A DNA stretch of 10,000 nucleotides from Treponema sp. Lineage in GTDB: Bacteria > Spirochaetota > Spirochaetia > Treponematales > Breznakiellaceae. This document shows positions 1-8,158 of the stretch, one piece after another; the stretch's first letter is position 1; the number at the start of each line of letters is the position of its first letter. The notes below the pieces were generated by a model. The model ran no database searches. It had not been told where the DNA came from and saw nothing but the letters and a program-made list of their open reading frames with translations. The stretch covers positions 1-10,000 of the forward strand of contig JAIWNU010000052.1 in assembly GCA_020216655.1 (NCBI GenBank). The letters run 5' to 3'. A program made the translations under genes and the position numbers.

Positions 1-3000
1 GCATCTTTTACGGCTCTCTGGTAAACGGCGGCAATGGTTCTGAGCGTTTTTATCCTTTTACCTTACTTGCAGGCTGGAAAACTATATTGCTCGAATCTCC
101 GGTAGATTTGTCTGTGGGGCTGCAAGTTGCCAGTCCCGCATTTAAGGACCTTCTTGTTCAGCCCGCCTTTTCAGCAAGCTTCGGCCGCCTTCTTTCACTG
201 TCTGTAGGCTGGAACAGTTCACTGTTTTTCGGAGATAAAAATTCGTGGTTCCCTACGATTTCACTAACCCTGACCAGCAACGGCAGCCTGAAGCTGCAGG
301 ATGTACATGTCATTCCCCGGTTAAAGATCCAGCCTGTATGGTCCCAAGGGATCGGCGCGGAAACAGCGGTTACCCTGACAAAGGGAGAAAAGGATCGTCA
401 AGGTCCTCAGATACAAATAACCGCAAAAGGGGGAGATGTTTATTCATCAAAAGTGCAGCAGGCTATTGAGTGGGAAATAAATATGGAAGACGATACGGAC
501 ATTGCAGCCTGGAACGCATCAATTGAAGATGAATCAAAATCTGTTCTGTTTACCCGTTCAGAAATAATTCCAAAGCATGCAAGGTCACTTCGTTTTTCAT
601 TCTCCGTACCGCTTGATTCATCATGGAAAGACGGCCCATATACCATGGTGTTAATCGCCCAAGATCGCTATGGCAATTCAAGCAAGGCGAGTTATCCCTT
701 TACACTCGATTCAAGTCCGCCGGCTGCATCAATACGCATCGAAGCGAACGGCGGTTCTGGTTCGACAATTTTTAGTCCCAACGGGGATGGAGTAAGAGAC
801 CTCCTCTTTATATACCAACGGGGAACAAGAGAATCGCTGTGGACCGGTTCTCTTTTGAATACCGCAGGAAATATAATTCGATCCTTTACATGGACTGAAA
901 TGGAAGTGCCGGATGTGGTCTGGGACGGCCGCGACAGCGAGGGCCGGCTCGTACCAGACGGAACCTATTTGTATCGTCTCAGTTCTACTGATAAGGCGGG
1001 TAACAGCTTTACTGTTATCTCAGATCCCATCATCGTGGATGCCCAACCCAGACGGCTTGCAATCAGCCTTTCTCATAGCACCATGTCAACAGATCCAGCT
1101 GCTAGTGTGCCTGGAATTGCGGCTCGTTTTTCTGACTACCTGTCCGCTGGTCTCTCTGGATGGACAATTCAGATAATAGATTCACAAGGACGGGTCTACC
1201 GATCTTGGCAAGGAAAGACGGTAAATCTTGACCAATTTCCAAACACGTTAACATTTAACGGTCTTACCGATCAGAAGGATGCAATTCCCGACGGAACCTA
1301 TCGTTTTAGGGTCATCATGGACTACACCAATGGTGATAGGGTACACCAGACTAGCGCCTTTTTTTCGGTAGTGTCGCAAAAACCTTCTGGACATGTTCGT
1401 GCTTCCCAGAATATTGTATCCATTCAAAATCCTGAGGGAGTGTTCTTATTTCACGATCTTTCTCCCGATGCTGAATGGCAGGGAATCATCACCGATACCA
1501 ACCAGAAGGTCATTAAACGTTTTCCGATAGGACGGGCTACCGAACCGGTTATTCGCTGGCAGGGGGATACTGATACAGGAGCCTTTGCTGAGCCTGGGAC
1601 CTATTTGTACCTTGCGGAAGGTAAGAACGCGGTGGGCCTTGTAGGCCGCACTGTTCCGGTTCGGCTTACTGTGGAGCCTTTGAAGCAGGGAACCTTGGTT
1701 CTCCAACCTAATGCAACGCTCTTTTCAGGGAGAACAGGGGATGGCCGAATTGCTATTACATCCCGGTATCAAGATATAGGAACAATAACAGCCTTCGTGT
1801 TTTCTATACGGAATGTCCAAAACCGGATTGTCGTAAAAGAAGAGAAGGGTACACTGCCAGGGATTTTTTTATGGGATGGACGGGATTCCCTCGGCATTCT
1901 TTGTCCAGATGGCACATATCAGGCAGAACTTACCCTGTATCTGGGAAACGGCTCTGTTCTGAATGCAACCAGCCTCCCTATTACACTGGATTCTACGCCA
2001 CCGAAAGTTGCTGTTTCTGCCAGGGAAACAGTTTTTTCACCGAACGGCGATGGAAATCTCGATACAGTGACCTTTACTATTTCAGCGGAAGGAGCTGCAA
2101 CATGGACAGCTTCCATTGTTGATTTTGAAGGAAATACGGTACGACAATATGCCTGGAAAGAGGCCATACCTGCAACACTGGTATGGGATGGAAAAGATGG
2201 GGGCAATATGCTCGTACGGGACGGCTCATATCGTCTCGTTTTGGAAGGAACCGACTTGGCGGGCAACAAAAGCACCGTCATGTCAAATCCTGTGAGGCTC
2301 GATGCACGGATCCCTTCTGCCGCAATTACCAGTGACCTTCTTGCCTTCGCCCCCAATGGAGATGGGTTTGCTGATTCGGTGCAAATACGGCTCGTCACGG
2401 CTTTTTCCGACGGGATTTCCCGTGCTCAGGTAGCCATGAAAGACCGGAACGGTGCCATTATACGCCGGTTCATTACTGGCTCTACGCTATCCCAAAGCAG
2501 CCAGTACCTGTGGGATGGAACAGCGGATAACGGCGCCATAGCCCCCGACGGGGAATACATCCCCTGGGCAGAGATCGAGTATCTTAAAGGGGACCGTATC
2601 ACTGTTTCAGGAAAACCGATTCGGCTAGATAGAAGTGCACCCCAGGTGTCGATTGCATTAGAGCCCCAGCCCTTTTCGCCCGACGATGATGGGATCAATG
2701 ATATTCTGAGCATAGCCATCACCGCAGTTGATGCAAGCGGCATAAATGGCTGGAAGCTGAGCATTGTGGATCCTGCGGGCAACATATTTACCAGTTTTTC
2801 TGGCAAGACCTTGCCTCCTGAACCGATCCGCTGGGACGGCTATAATCTGGATAATGAACTCATTGAAGCAGCCCAGGAATATTCGTATATTGTACAGGTA
2901 CGGGATACCCTTGGTAACATGGCAACCGTAAAAGGCACACTGTCTACCGACGTGTTTGTTATTAAAGATGGAGACCGGCTTAAAATAAGAATTTCTTCGA

Positions 3001-3353
3001 TCGTATTTCCACCAAATTCTGCTAGTCTTTCCGGCACCGATCAGGAAACTACCAACCGGAACAAGGCTATTCTTGATCGTGTCGCAGCGGTCCTTAAAAA
3101 ATATGCCTCCTACCGAATCCGAGTAGAAGGCCATGGGGTCAATCTGTCGGGGACCGAACGGGAAGAACGGACTGAACTAGAAGCCCTGTCACTGGCCAGA
3201 GCGAGGGCGGTATTGGATGCGCTCGTTGAACGTGGAATAGACCGAAGCAGGCTTGAAGCCCGCGGACTGGGTGGTCGTGAACCCCTGGTGCCTCATACCG
3301 ATCAAGCCAATCGGTGGAAAAACAGAAGGGTTGAATTCATATTGATGAGGTAA
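1..3353 (+). CDS. Large Ig-like repeat protein with C-terminal OmpA-like domain (5' partial)
   Basis: The frame is open from base 3, so the gene starts before the window. The first possible start inside it, a TTG at 87, has no ribosome site and is probably internal. Residues below are counted from that TTG (1088 aa). Residues 1-110 alternate polar and hydrophobic residues, suggesting beta strands, perhaps part of a barrel. About eight Ig-like units follow, marked by a W-D/K-G type motif at residues 180, 279, 390 (Phe), 491, 596, 700, 809 and 916. Several units carry FSPNGDG-like turns (229, 650, 754, 863), as in FlgD-Ig-like or gliding-motility C-terminal domains. Residues about 970-1088 resemble an OmpA-like peptidoglycan-binding domain, with VEGH at 1013-1016, the LSxxRA Arg at 1038 and NRRVEF near 1079. 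A periplasmic or outer-membrane structural role is inferred; the exact function is unknown. It ends 2 bases before mltG. Confidence 0.85.
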   Translation, partial: IFYGSLVNGGNGSERFYPFTLLAGWKTILLESPVDLSVGLQVASPAFKDLLVQPAFSASFGRLLSLSVGWNSSLFFGDKNSWFPTISLTLTSNGSLKLQDVHVIPRLKIQPVWSQGIGAETAVTLTKGEKDRQGPQIQITAKGGDVYSSKVQQAIEWEINMEDDTDIAAWNASIEDESKSVLFTRSEIIPKHARSLRFSFSVPLDSSWKDGPYTMVLIAQDRYGNSSKASYPFTLDSSPPAASIRIEANGGSGSTIFSPNGDGVRDLLFIYQRGTRESLWTGSLLNTAGNIIRSFTWTEMEVPDVVWDGRDSEGRLVPDGTYLYRLSSTDKAGNSFTVISDPIIVDAQPRRLAISLSHSTMSTDPAASVPGIAARFSDYLSAGLSGWTIQIIDSQGRVYRSWQGKTVNLDQFPNTLTFNGLTDQKDAIPDGTYRFRVIMDYTNGDRVHQTSAFFSVVSQKPSGHVRASQNIVSIQNPEGVFLFHDLSPDAEWQGIITDTNQKVIKRFPIGRATEPVIRWQGDTDTGAFAEPGTYLYLAEGKNAVGLVGRTVPVRLTVEPLKQGTLVLQPNATLFSGRTGDGRIAITSRYQDIGTITAFVFSIRNVQNRIVVKEEKGTLPGIFLWDGRDSLGILCPDGTYQAELTLYLGNGSVLNATSLPITLDSTPPKVAVSARETVFSPNGDGNLDTVTFTISAEGAATWTASIVDFEGNTVRQYAWKEAIPATLVWDGKDGGNMLVRDGSYRLVLEGTDLAGNKSTVMSNPVRLDARIPSAAITSDLLAFAPNGDGFADSVQIRLVTAFSDGISRAQVAMKDRNGAIIRRFITGSTLSQSSQYLWDGTADNGAIAPDGEYIPWAEIEYLKGDRITVSGKPIRLDRSAPQVSIALEPQPFSPDDDGINDILSIAITAVDASGINGWKLSIVDPAGNIFTSFSGKTLPPEPIRWDGYNLDNELIEAAQEYSYIVQVRDTLGNMATVKGTLSTDVFVIKDGDRLKIRISSIVFPPNSASLSGTDQETTNRNKAILDRVAAVLKKYASYRIRVEGHGVNLSGTEREERTELEALSLARARAVLDALVERGIDRSRLEARGLGGREPLVPHTDQANRWKNRRVEFILMR

Positions 3354-3355
3354 GC

Positions 3356-4438
3356 ATGCCAAAAATACTGCGTTTAATGTTTCGATTGCTCGCCTGGTTC
3401 GTAGGTGCCATACTTTTTATTATTATCGCCGCACTGGGATTTTTTGCGTATATCAATTCTGCACCGGCCTGGTCCGCTTTTAGGCCAGGTATTGAACGGG
3501 GAATTGAACAGCAGGAAGACGGCTCTCTCCTATTCGAAATATTCCAAGGCGAGTCGGCCTACAATGTAGGAAAACGGCTTGCCACTGCAGGACTTATTCG
3601 TTCCCGTTTCGCATGGAATCTGGTGAGCCGCTTTTCCCGTGAGACGGTAAAAACCGGGTTTTATATTATCAACAAACCTGAAACAATGTTGGGGTACTAT
3701 GATAAATTTACCCGCGGACAGCAATTGCAGATTCGAATTACCATACCCGAAGGAGTAACGCTCTCTAAAATCGCTCAACTATTAGAACGGAGCGGTATTT
3801 GCGAAAGCCAAGACTTTATGCTTGCCGCGGTAAACCGGGATTTACTGGCCAACTATCGTATACCCGGTTCCTCATTCGAAGGATACCTTTTTCCCGACAC
3901 ATATCTCTTTCCCAAGGGGTTCAAGCCGGAAAAGATCATAGCCCTCATGGTAGAAACTTTTTTTTCTAAACTTAAAGAAATTGAACCAAATGCCACAGCT
4001 TTGGCCCCCAAGGATTTGCATGAAAAAGTTATCCTTGCTTCAATTATCGAACGGGAATACCGGCAGGATGATGAGGCTCCCCTTATGGCCAGTGTGTTTT
4101 ATAACCGGCTTAAAATCGGTATGGCCCTGCAATCCTGCGCTACAGTCGAATACATCATTACCGAGATACAGGGGAAGCCCCACCCGGAAGTACTCTATTT
4201 TAAGGATATAGCCATACAGAATCCCTTTAACACCTATATCAGGCCCGGTCTTCCTCCAGGTCCAATTTCAAATCCCGGTATGGTAGCGCTCCGGGCGGCA
4301 TTTTTCCCTGCCCAGACAAATTTTCTCTATTTCCGCCTTGTTGATCCTACCGAAGGCCGTCATCATTTTTCAAAAACTCTGGAGGAACACAAAAGTGCTG
4401 GTCTTATCTATGTAAAACGGAGTGCGGGCAGCAAATGA
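3356..4438 (+). CDS. mltG: Endolytic murein transglycosylase MltG (YceG-like)
   Basis: MltG is an inner-membrane lytic transglycosylase that cuts nascent peptidoglycan strands and is thought to set glycan length. The 360-aa product fits the family. One membrane segment lies at residues 9-32 after a short basic N-terminus, so the catalytic part faces the periplasm. A LysM-like region spans about 56-108. The YceG domain follows, with EGYLFPDTY at 175-183, ASIIERE at 228-234 and the NTY..GLPPGPISNPG stretch at 292-308. Glu232 aligns with the catalytic Glu218 of E. coli MltG. The LQSCATVEY segment (258-266) replaces the LQTDPTV form of E. coli; I believe this variant also occurs elsewhere. The ATG at 3356 is preceded by GAGG at 3347-3350, overlapping the end of the upstream gene. 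The stop overlaps the dnaG start in ATGA, suggesting translational coupling. Confidence 0.95.
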   Translation: MPKILRLMFRLLAWFVGAILFIIIAALGFFAYINSAPAWSAFRPGIERGIEQQEDGSLLFEIFQGESAYNVGKRLATAGLIRSRFAWNLVSRFSRETVKTGFYIINKPETMLGYYDKFTRGQQLQIRITIPEGVTLSKIAQLLERSGICESQDFMLAAVNRDLLANYRIPGSSFEGYLFPDTYLFPKGFKPEKIIALMVETFFSKLKEIEPNATALAPKDLHEKVILASIIEREYRQDDEAPLMASVFYNRLKIGMALQSCATVEYIITEIQGKPHPEVLYFKDIAIQNPFNTYIRPGLPPGPISNPGMVALRAAFFPAQTNFLYFRLVDPTEGRHHFSKTLEEHKSAGLIYVKRSAGSK

Positions 4439-6276
4439 GCCGAATTGCTGAAGAAACCATTCAGGAAATACAAAACCATATTAATGCGGTTTCTATTATC
4501 GGCGAATATGTTCGTCTGGAAAAACGAGGAGGCCGATACTGGGGCTTATGCCCATTCCATAATGAAAAGACCCCTTCCTTTACAGTGGATCCGGACAAAA
4601 ATTTCTTTTATTGTTTTGGCTGTCACAAGGGCGGTGGAGTTATCTCTTTTGTTATGGAGCAGGAAAAGCTTTCCTATCCAGAAACGCTTGAGTTATTGGC
4701 GAAAAAGCTCAATATATCGGTTAAATATGATTCTTCAGGCGAAGATCCTGCATTGGCACAGCGCAACAGGCAGCTTGAAGATATCGCAGAACTCTACCGC
4801 AGGGTCGCGATAAGCTTTCATCATATTCTTACCGCTACCGAGAAAGGAAAGCAGGCCTTGCAATATGTTCACGAACGGGGCATTTCGGATGAGATGATCA
4901 ACCTGTTCAGGCTTGGCTATGCCCCCCCCGACAGGCTGTGGCTTTTCCAGTTTTTAAGAAAAAAAGGATACTCAGAAGATTTTCTTAAAAAAAGCGGACT
5001 TTTTTCCTCACGGTACAATGAGCAATCAGCCTTTTTTGCGGACCGTCTCATGTTTCCCATTTCCGACAAAAAAGGAAGAACCGTAGCATTCGGGGGGCGG
5101 CTTTTGCATGGTGAAGGGCCCAAGTACCTCAATTCCGCAGAATCAGAGCTTTATAAAAAACGGGAGAATCTTTATGCCATCGATATAGCTCTGCCTAAGA
5201 TCCGGCAATCGGAAGAAGTGCATATCTGTGAAGGCTATATGGATGTCATTGCCCTGCATCAGGCCGGCATTGGAACCGCAGTAGCCCCACTGGGGACCGC
5301 CTTTACCGATGAACAGGCCCGTCTTTTGCGGCAGTGGGTTAAAACAGTGTATCTCGTGTTTGACAACGATTCAGCGGGACAATCTGCTACTATAAAAGGA
5401 ATTCTTACCTGTCGTCGCAATGGCCTTGTATGTAAGGTTGTATCCATGGGAAAAACGGGAGAAAATGGCACTATTTTCAAGGATCCTGCAGATATTTTAA
5501 AAGAAGATGGCCCAGAGGCGTTGCAAAATTATGTAAAATGTTTTATAAATGATTTCGATTATCTTGTGGATCGAGCTCGAGCCCTATTCGATACTACTCA
5601 CACAGAAGGCCTTGCCCAAGCAGTGGCCTTCTTTTTTCCGTATCTAGAAACTTTGGATTCCGAAGTTGCTCGAGACGGATGTATTGGGTCTGTAGCGGAT
5701 ATATTTGGAATCGACCGTTCGGCGATTCTACGGGACTTTGCCAAGTATTCAAAAGAATACCATGGAGATCAATCTCATAATAGGGAAGACTTAAAGCAAG
5801 GGCAGAGAGAACCGGCTCGCAGCAATGCTCCGATCCGAATGAACGATGAATTATTTTTACTGCTGACGGTAATATCAAACCGCAGCCTCTATCCACGGCT
5901 GCGTGCATCCTTGTCTATAGAGGAGGTTGAAGATTCACGGGCAAAAGAGCTTTTTATTGCCCTGGAAGAATGTTATAGAAAGGATATACAAGATATTGAT
6001 GGTCTCTTGTCCCATATACAGGATGAGGCCCTTCGATCGTTTGTCCTTGAAAAGGCTTCATCTGAAGCGTTTTCTCAAAAAAGCGAACAACTTGTTTCTG
6101 ATGGCATTAAAAGAATTCGTATAAAACGCCTTGAGCGGCGCCGGGCGGAGATTATACTTAAGCTCAGGACCGCACGGACAGGGGGTCTCCATTCAGAACA
6201 AAAGATGGAAGAGCTTTTGTCCGAAAAAGTTCACATAGATGCCGAATTAGTTCGGCTTAAGGAAGAGCAGGAATGA
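4435..6276 (+). CDS. dnaG: DNA primase DnaG
   Basis: DnaG makes the RNA primers for lagging-strand synthesis and works with the replicative helicase DnaB. The N-terminal CHC2 zinc-binding module has ligands Cys39, His42, Cys60 and Cys63, almost the spacing of E. coli. The catalytic core includes [13 protein letters not shown] at 230-242 and the Toprim motifs EGYMD (266-270) and DND (310-312), which hold the metal-binding acidic residues, then DPAD at 350-353. The C-terminal part, roughly 440-613, is poorly conserved and ends in a charged, coiled-coil-like helix; by position it is the helicase-interaction domain. The 613-aa length is normal. No strong Shine-Dalgarno lies at the usual distance before ATG 4435, but the start overlaps the mltG stop (ATGA), so coupled re-initiation is likely. 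A run of eight C sits at 4922-4929. Confidence 0.97.
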   Translation: MSRIAEETIQEIQNHINAVSIIGEYVRLEKRGGRYWGLCPFHNEKTPSFTVDPDKNFFYCFGCHKGGGVISFVMEQEKLSYPETLELLAKKLNISVKYDSSGEDPALAQRNRQLEDIAELYRRVAISFHHILTATEKGKQALQYVHERGISDEMINLFRLGYAPPDRLWLFQFLRKKGYSEDFLKKSGLFSSRYNEQSAFFADRLMFPISDKKGRTVAFGGRLLHGEGPKYLNSAESELYKKRENLYAIDIALPKIRQSEEVHICEGYMDVIALHQAGIGTAVAPLGTAFTDEQARLLRQWVKTVYLVFDNDSAGQSATIKGILTCRRNGLVCKVVSMGKTGENGTIFKDPADILKEDGPEALQNYVKCFINDFDYLVDRARALFDTTHTEGLAQAVAFFFPYLETLDSEVARDGCIGSVADIFGIDRSAILRDFAKYSKEYHGDQSHNREDLKQGQREPARSNAPIRMNDELFLLLTVISNRSLYPRLRASLSIEEVEDSRAKELFIALEECYRKDIQDIDGLLSHIQDEALRSFVLEKASSEAFSQKSEQLVSDGIKRIRIKRLERRRAEIILKLRTARTGGLHSEQKMEELLSEKVHIDAELVRLKEEQE

Positions 6277-8009
6277 CGGAATTGCAGCTTGACCCCGCAG
6301 TTGCGAAGCTGATCGAATACGCTAAAGAAAAAAAAAGCCTCTCCTACGATGAACTTTCCGATTTTTTACCGGAACATATCGTCAATTCCGAAAAAATCGA
6401 AGAAGTTCTGGCATTGTTAGAAGAAAACAATGTACAGCTCATCGAAGAGGAAAATCTTTCGGAAGAAGAGGAGGTAGAAGAACACAAGGAACCGGAGACG
6501 GAGAAAAAGAGGCTCGTCTATAGCGATAAGGAGTCCTCCGTTGACGATCCTATTCGTTTGTATCTTCGGGAAATTGGAAAGGAAAACCTCCTGACCGCAG
6601 AACAGGAAGTGGAACTTTCAAAACAGATGGAAGAAGGGGAAAATATCATTAAACGGGTAGTTAAAAAATCCGGCATGATAATTCCCGAATATTACGCTAT
6701 AGCCCAGCGGGCCTTTTCAAAAAAAGATCCGCGGGAAATGAATCTGTCTAAAAAAGAAATTACCGAATATATGGCCGAACGGCGCCGGCTCAACCAGTAC
6801 TATCGGGAAACGCTTAAACTTATCGGCCCCGATTTAAAACAGTACATGGACATTAAGCGTCATATCCTGGCCCGGGGCGGCGATATTTTTGAAAACCCTG
6901 AGCTCGCCGAATTACGGAACAAAATTATACCCGTACTTGCGGAAGCAGAAATTCACCCTGAAGAAATCAGTGGTTTTTCAGAAAAATTCGTCCAGGCTGC
7001 AAAAAAAATAAAAAAATACAGGAAAGAGCAGGAACGAATAGAAAAACGGCTTAGGGTTGGTTCCGTAAAAGAATTGCGGTCCCTGGGACGGGGCCTTACT
7101 ATTAAAGAAGAACGGGAAAGAATAGAGGAAGAACTTGGGCTTCCCTCCGATGAAATAAAGGAACTAATACGGCACATTCAGGTAACTGAGAAAAAGCTTC
7201 ATCAATTAGAAGCCGAATTCGAAGAGCCGATCGAAAACATTAATAAAATGGCCAAGGAAATAAACCGTGGCCGGGTTATGATGAAGAGTGCTAAGGATCG
7301 CCTTATAAAGGCTAACCTCAGGCTCGTAGTTTCTATTGCTAAAAAATATACCAACCGAGGGCTCCACTTCTTTGATCTAGTCCAAGAAGGGAATATCGGT
7401 CTTATTAAGGCGGTAGAAAAATTTGAATACCGGAAGGGATACAAATTTTCAACCTATGCAACCTGGTGGATCCGGCAGGCTATCACCCGGTCTATTTCTG
7501 ACCAGGCCCGTACTATCCGCGTTCCGGTCCATATGATCGAACAGATAAATAAGGTGGTTCGGGAATCGCGCCAGCTTATGCAGGTCCTGGGCCGTGAGCC
7601 GACCGATGAAGAGATTGCAGAACGGCTTGGATGGACGGCACAACGGGTAAAGTCGGTTAAAAATGTTGCCCGGGAGCCCATATCCCTGGAAACCCCAATC
7701 GGCGAGGAAGAAGATTCACTCCTGGGAGATTTTATCGAAGACAAGGATGTGGAAAATCCGGCCAATCAAACCGCGTTTACCCTGCTGCAGGAACAGCTGC
7801 GCACCGTATTGCAAACCCTGCCTCCGCGGGAACAGGAAGTGTTAAAGATGCGGTTTGGTCTTGACGATGGATATTCTCTCACTTTGGAAGAAGTGGGTTT
7901 GTATTTTAATGTTACACGGGAACGAATCAGACAGATAGAAGCAAAGGCATTGCGGAGACTCCGACATCCAAAGAGAAGCCGCAGGCTAAAAGATTATCTG
8001 GACCATTGA
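6273..8009 (+). CDS. rpoD: Primary RNA polymerase sigma factor RpoD (sigma-70)
   Basis: This is the housekeeping sigma factor that directs RNA polymerase to -10/-35 promoters. The 578-aa protein shows the full group 1 layout. Region 1.1 (about 1-58) is followed by a Glu-rich linker (58-80) and region 1.2 (91-124, [12 protein letters not shown]). A long non-conserved region (125-340) is rich in Lys and Glu. Region 2 (342-412) contains the [10 protein letters not shown] and [10 protein letters not shown] core-binding segments and the [12 protein letters not shown] recognition and melting helix, with the aromatic pair Trp398-Trp399. Region 3 covers 413-495 and region 4 covers 505-578. The -35 recognition helix [20 protein letters not shown] lies at 547-566. 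The presence of region 1.1 and the non-conserved region argues against an alternative sigma factor. The ATG overlaps the dnaG stop (ATGA) and has AAGGA at 6259-6263. A runs at 6328-6336 and 7001-7016 are notable. Confidence 0.98.
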   Translation: MTELQLDPAVAKLIEYAKEKKSLSYDELSDFLPEHIVNSEKIEEVLALLEENNVQLIEEENLSEEEEVEEHKEPETEKKRLVYSDKESSVDDPIRLYLREIGKENLLTAEQEVELSKQMEEGENIIKRVVKKSGMIIPEYYAIAQRAFSKKDPREMNLSKKEITEYMAERRRLNQYYRETLKLIGPDLKQYMDIKRHILARGGDIFENPELAELRNKIIPVLAEAEIHPEEISGFSEKFVQAAKKIKKYRKEQERIEKRLRVGSVKELRSLGRGLTIKEERERIEEELGLPSDEIKELIRHIQVTEKKLHQLEAEFEEPIENINKMAKEINRGRVMMKSAKDRLIKANLRLVVSIAKKYTNRGLHFFDLVQEGNIGLIKAVEKFEYRKGYKFSTYATWWIRQAITRSISDQARTIRVPVHMIEQINKVVRESRQLMQVLGREPTDEEIAERLGWTAQRVKSVKNVAREPISLETPIGEEEDSLLGDFIEDKDVENPANQTAFTLLQEQLRTVLQTLPPREQEVLKMRFGLDDGYSLTLEEVGLYFNVTRERIRQIEAKALRRLRHPKRSRRLKDYLDH

Positions 8010-8045
8010 GCCAATTTCAAAAGTCGGTCACTTTTGAAATTGGCT
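8009..8045 (+). terminator. Perfect 15-bp hairpin at the end of rpoD, possible terminator or processing site
   Basis: The arms AGCCAATTTCAAAAG (8009-8023) and CTTTTGAAATTGGCT (8031-8045) pair perfectly around a 7-base loop. The left arm begins on the last base of the rpoD stop codon. The position fits a terminator, but no run of T follows (next is TTGCGATTGC), so a classical intrinsic terminator is not supported. A Rho-assisted end, an RNase processing site or a 3'-end stabiliser fit equally well. Confidence 0.4.
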
Positions 8046-8090
8046 TTGCGATTGCTTGCGTTTGCGTTGCAACCGCTGCGCTTAATCGCA
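8046..8090. repeat. TTGCG-rich spacer with a small inverted repeat
   Basis: TTGCG occurs at 8046-8050, 8056-8060 and 8062-8066, followed by TTGC at 8067-8070. The 8-base palindrome GTTGCAAC is at 8066-8073. The segment is closed by a perfect 7-bp inverted repeat, TGCGATT (8047-8053) with AATCGCA (8084-8090), so it could form a third, weaker stem between the two strong hairpins. No reading frame or clear promoter was found in it. Confidence 0.4.
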
Positions 8091-8100
8091 GATTTCAAGG

Positions 8101-8137
8101 TAGCTCTTTCAAAACTCTCTGAGTTTTGAAAGAGCTA
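8101..8137 (+). promoter_or_regulatory. Perfect 17-bp hairpin just upstream of the zinc-ribbon gene
   Basis: The arms TAGCTCTTTCAAAACTC (8101-8117) and GAGTTTTGAAAGAGCTA (8121-8137) pair perfectly around a 3-base TCT loop. The hairpin ends 8 bases before the Shine-Dalgarno of the next gene (8146-8152). No T-tract follows it. As RNA it would be very stable and could mark an mRNA 5' end, protect the downstream message or limit read-through from rpoD. The function is inferred from position only. Confidence 0.5.
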
Positions 8138-8145
8138 TCATCAAT

Positions 8146-8152
8146 AGAGGGG
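8146..8152 (+). promoter_or_regulatory. Ribosome binding site fixing the start of the zinc-ribbon gene
   Basis: AGAGGGG lies 6 bases before ATG 8159. It decides the start in favour of that ATG over the upstream in-frame TTG at 8126, which lies inside the right arm of the 17-bp hairpin and has no ribosome site. ATG 8165, also in frame, would be 12 bases away and is less likely. Confidence 0.75.
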
Positions 8153-8158
8153 AAAAGC

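Noticed and set aside
87..89. TTG at 87 as the true start of the large repeat protein
   Set aside because: The frame is open upstream to base 3 with protein-like sequence that continues the same beta-rich pattern, and no ribosome site precedes the TTG. The gene is better read as cut by the window edge.
1919..3134. Long minus-strand open frames opposite the repeat protein (1919-2398, 2426-2806, 2658-3134)
   Set aside because: They mirror a repeat-rich coding sequence, have no ribosome sites or recognisable domains, and overlap each other.
8046..8145. A promoter for the zinc-ribbon gene in the hairpin junction (TATCAT at 8136-8141 resembles a -10 box)
   Set aside because: No acceptable -35 element lies 16-18 bases upstream and the box overlaps the hairpin arm, so it is too weak to list.
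8126..8158. N-terminal extension of the zinc-ribbon protein from TTG 8126
   Set aside because: The TTG lies in the right arm of a perfect hairpin and lacks a ribosome site, while ATG 8159 has a well-placed AGAGGGG.
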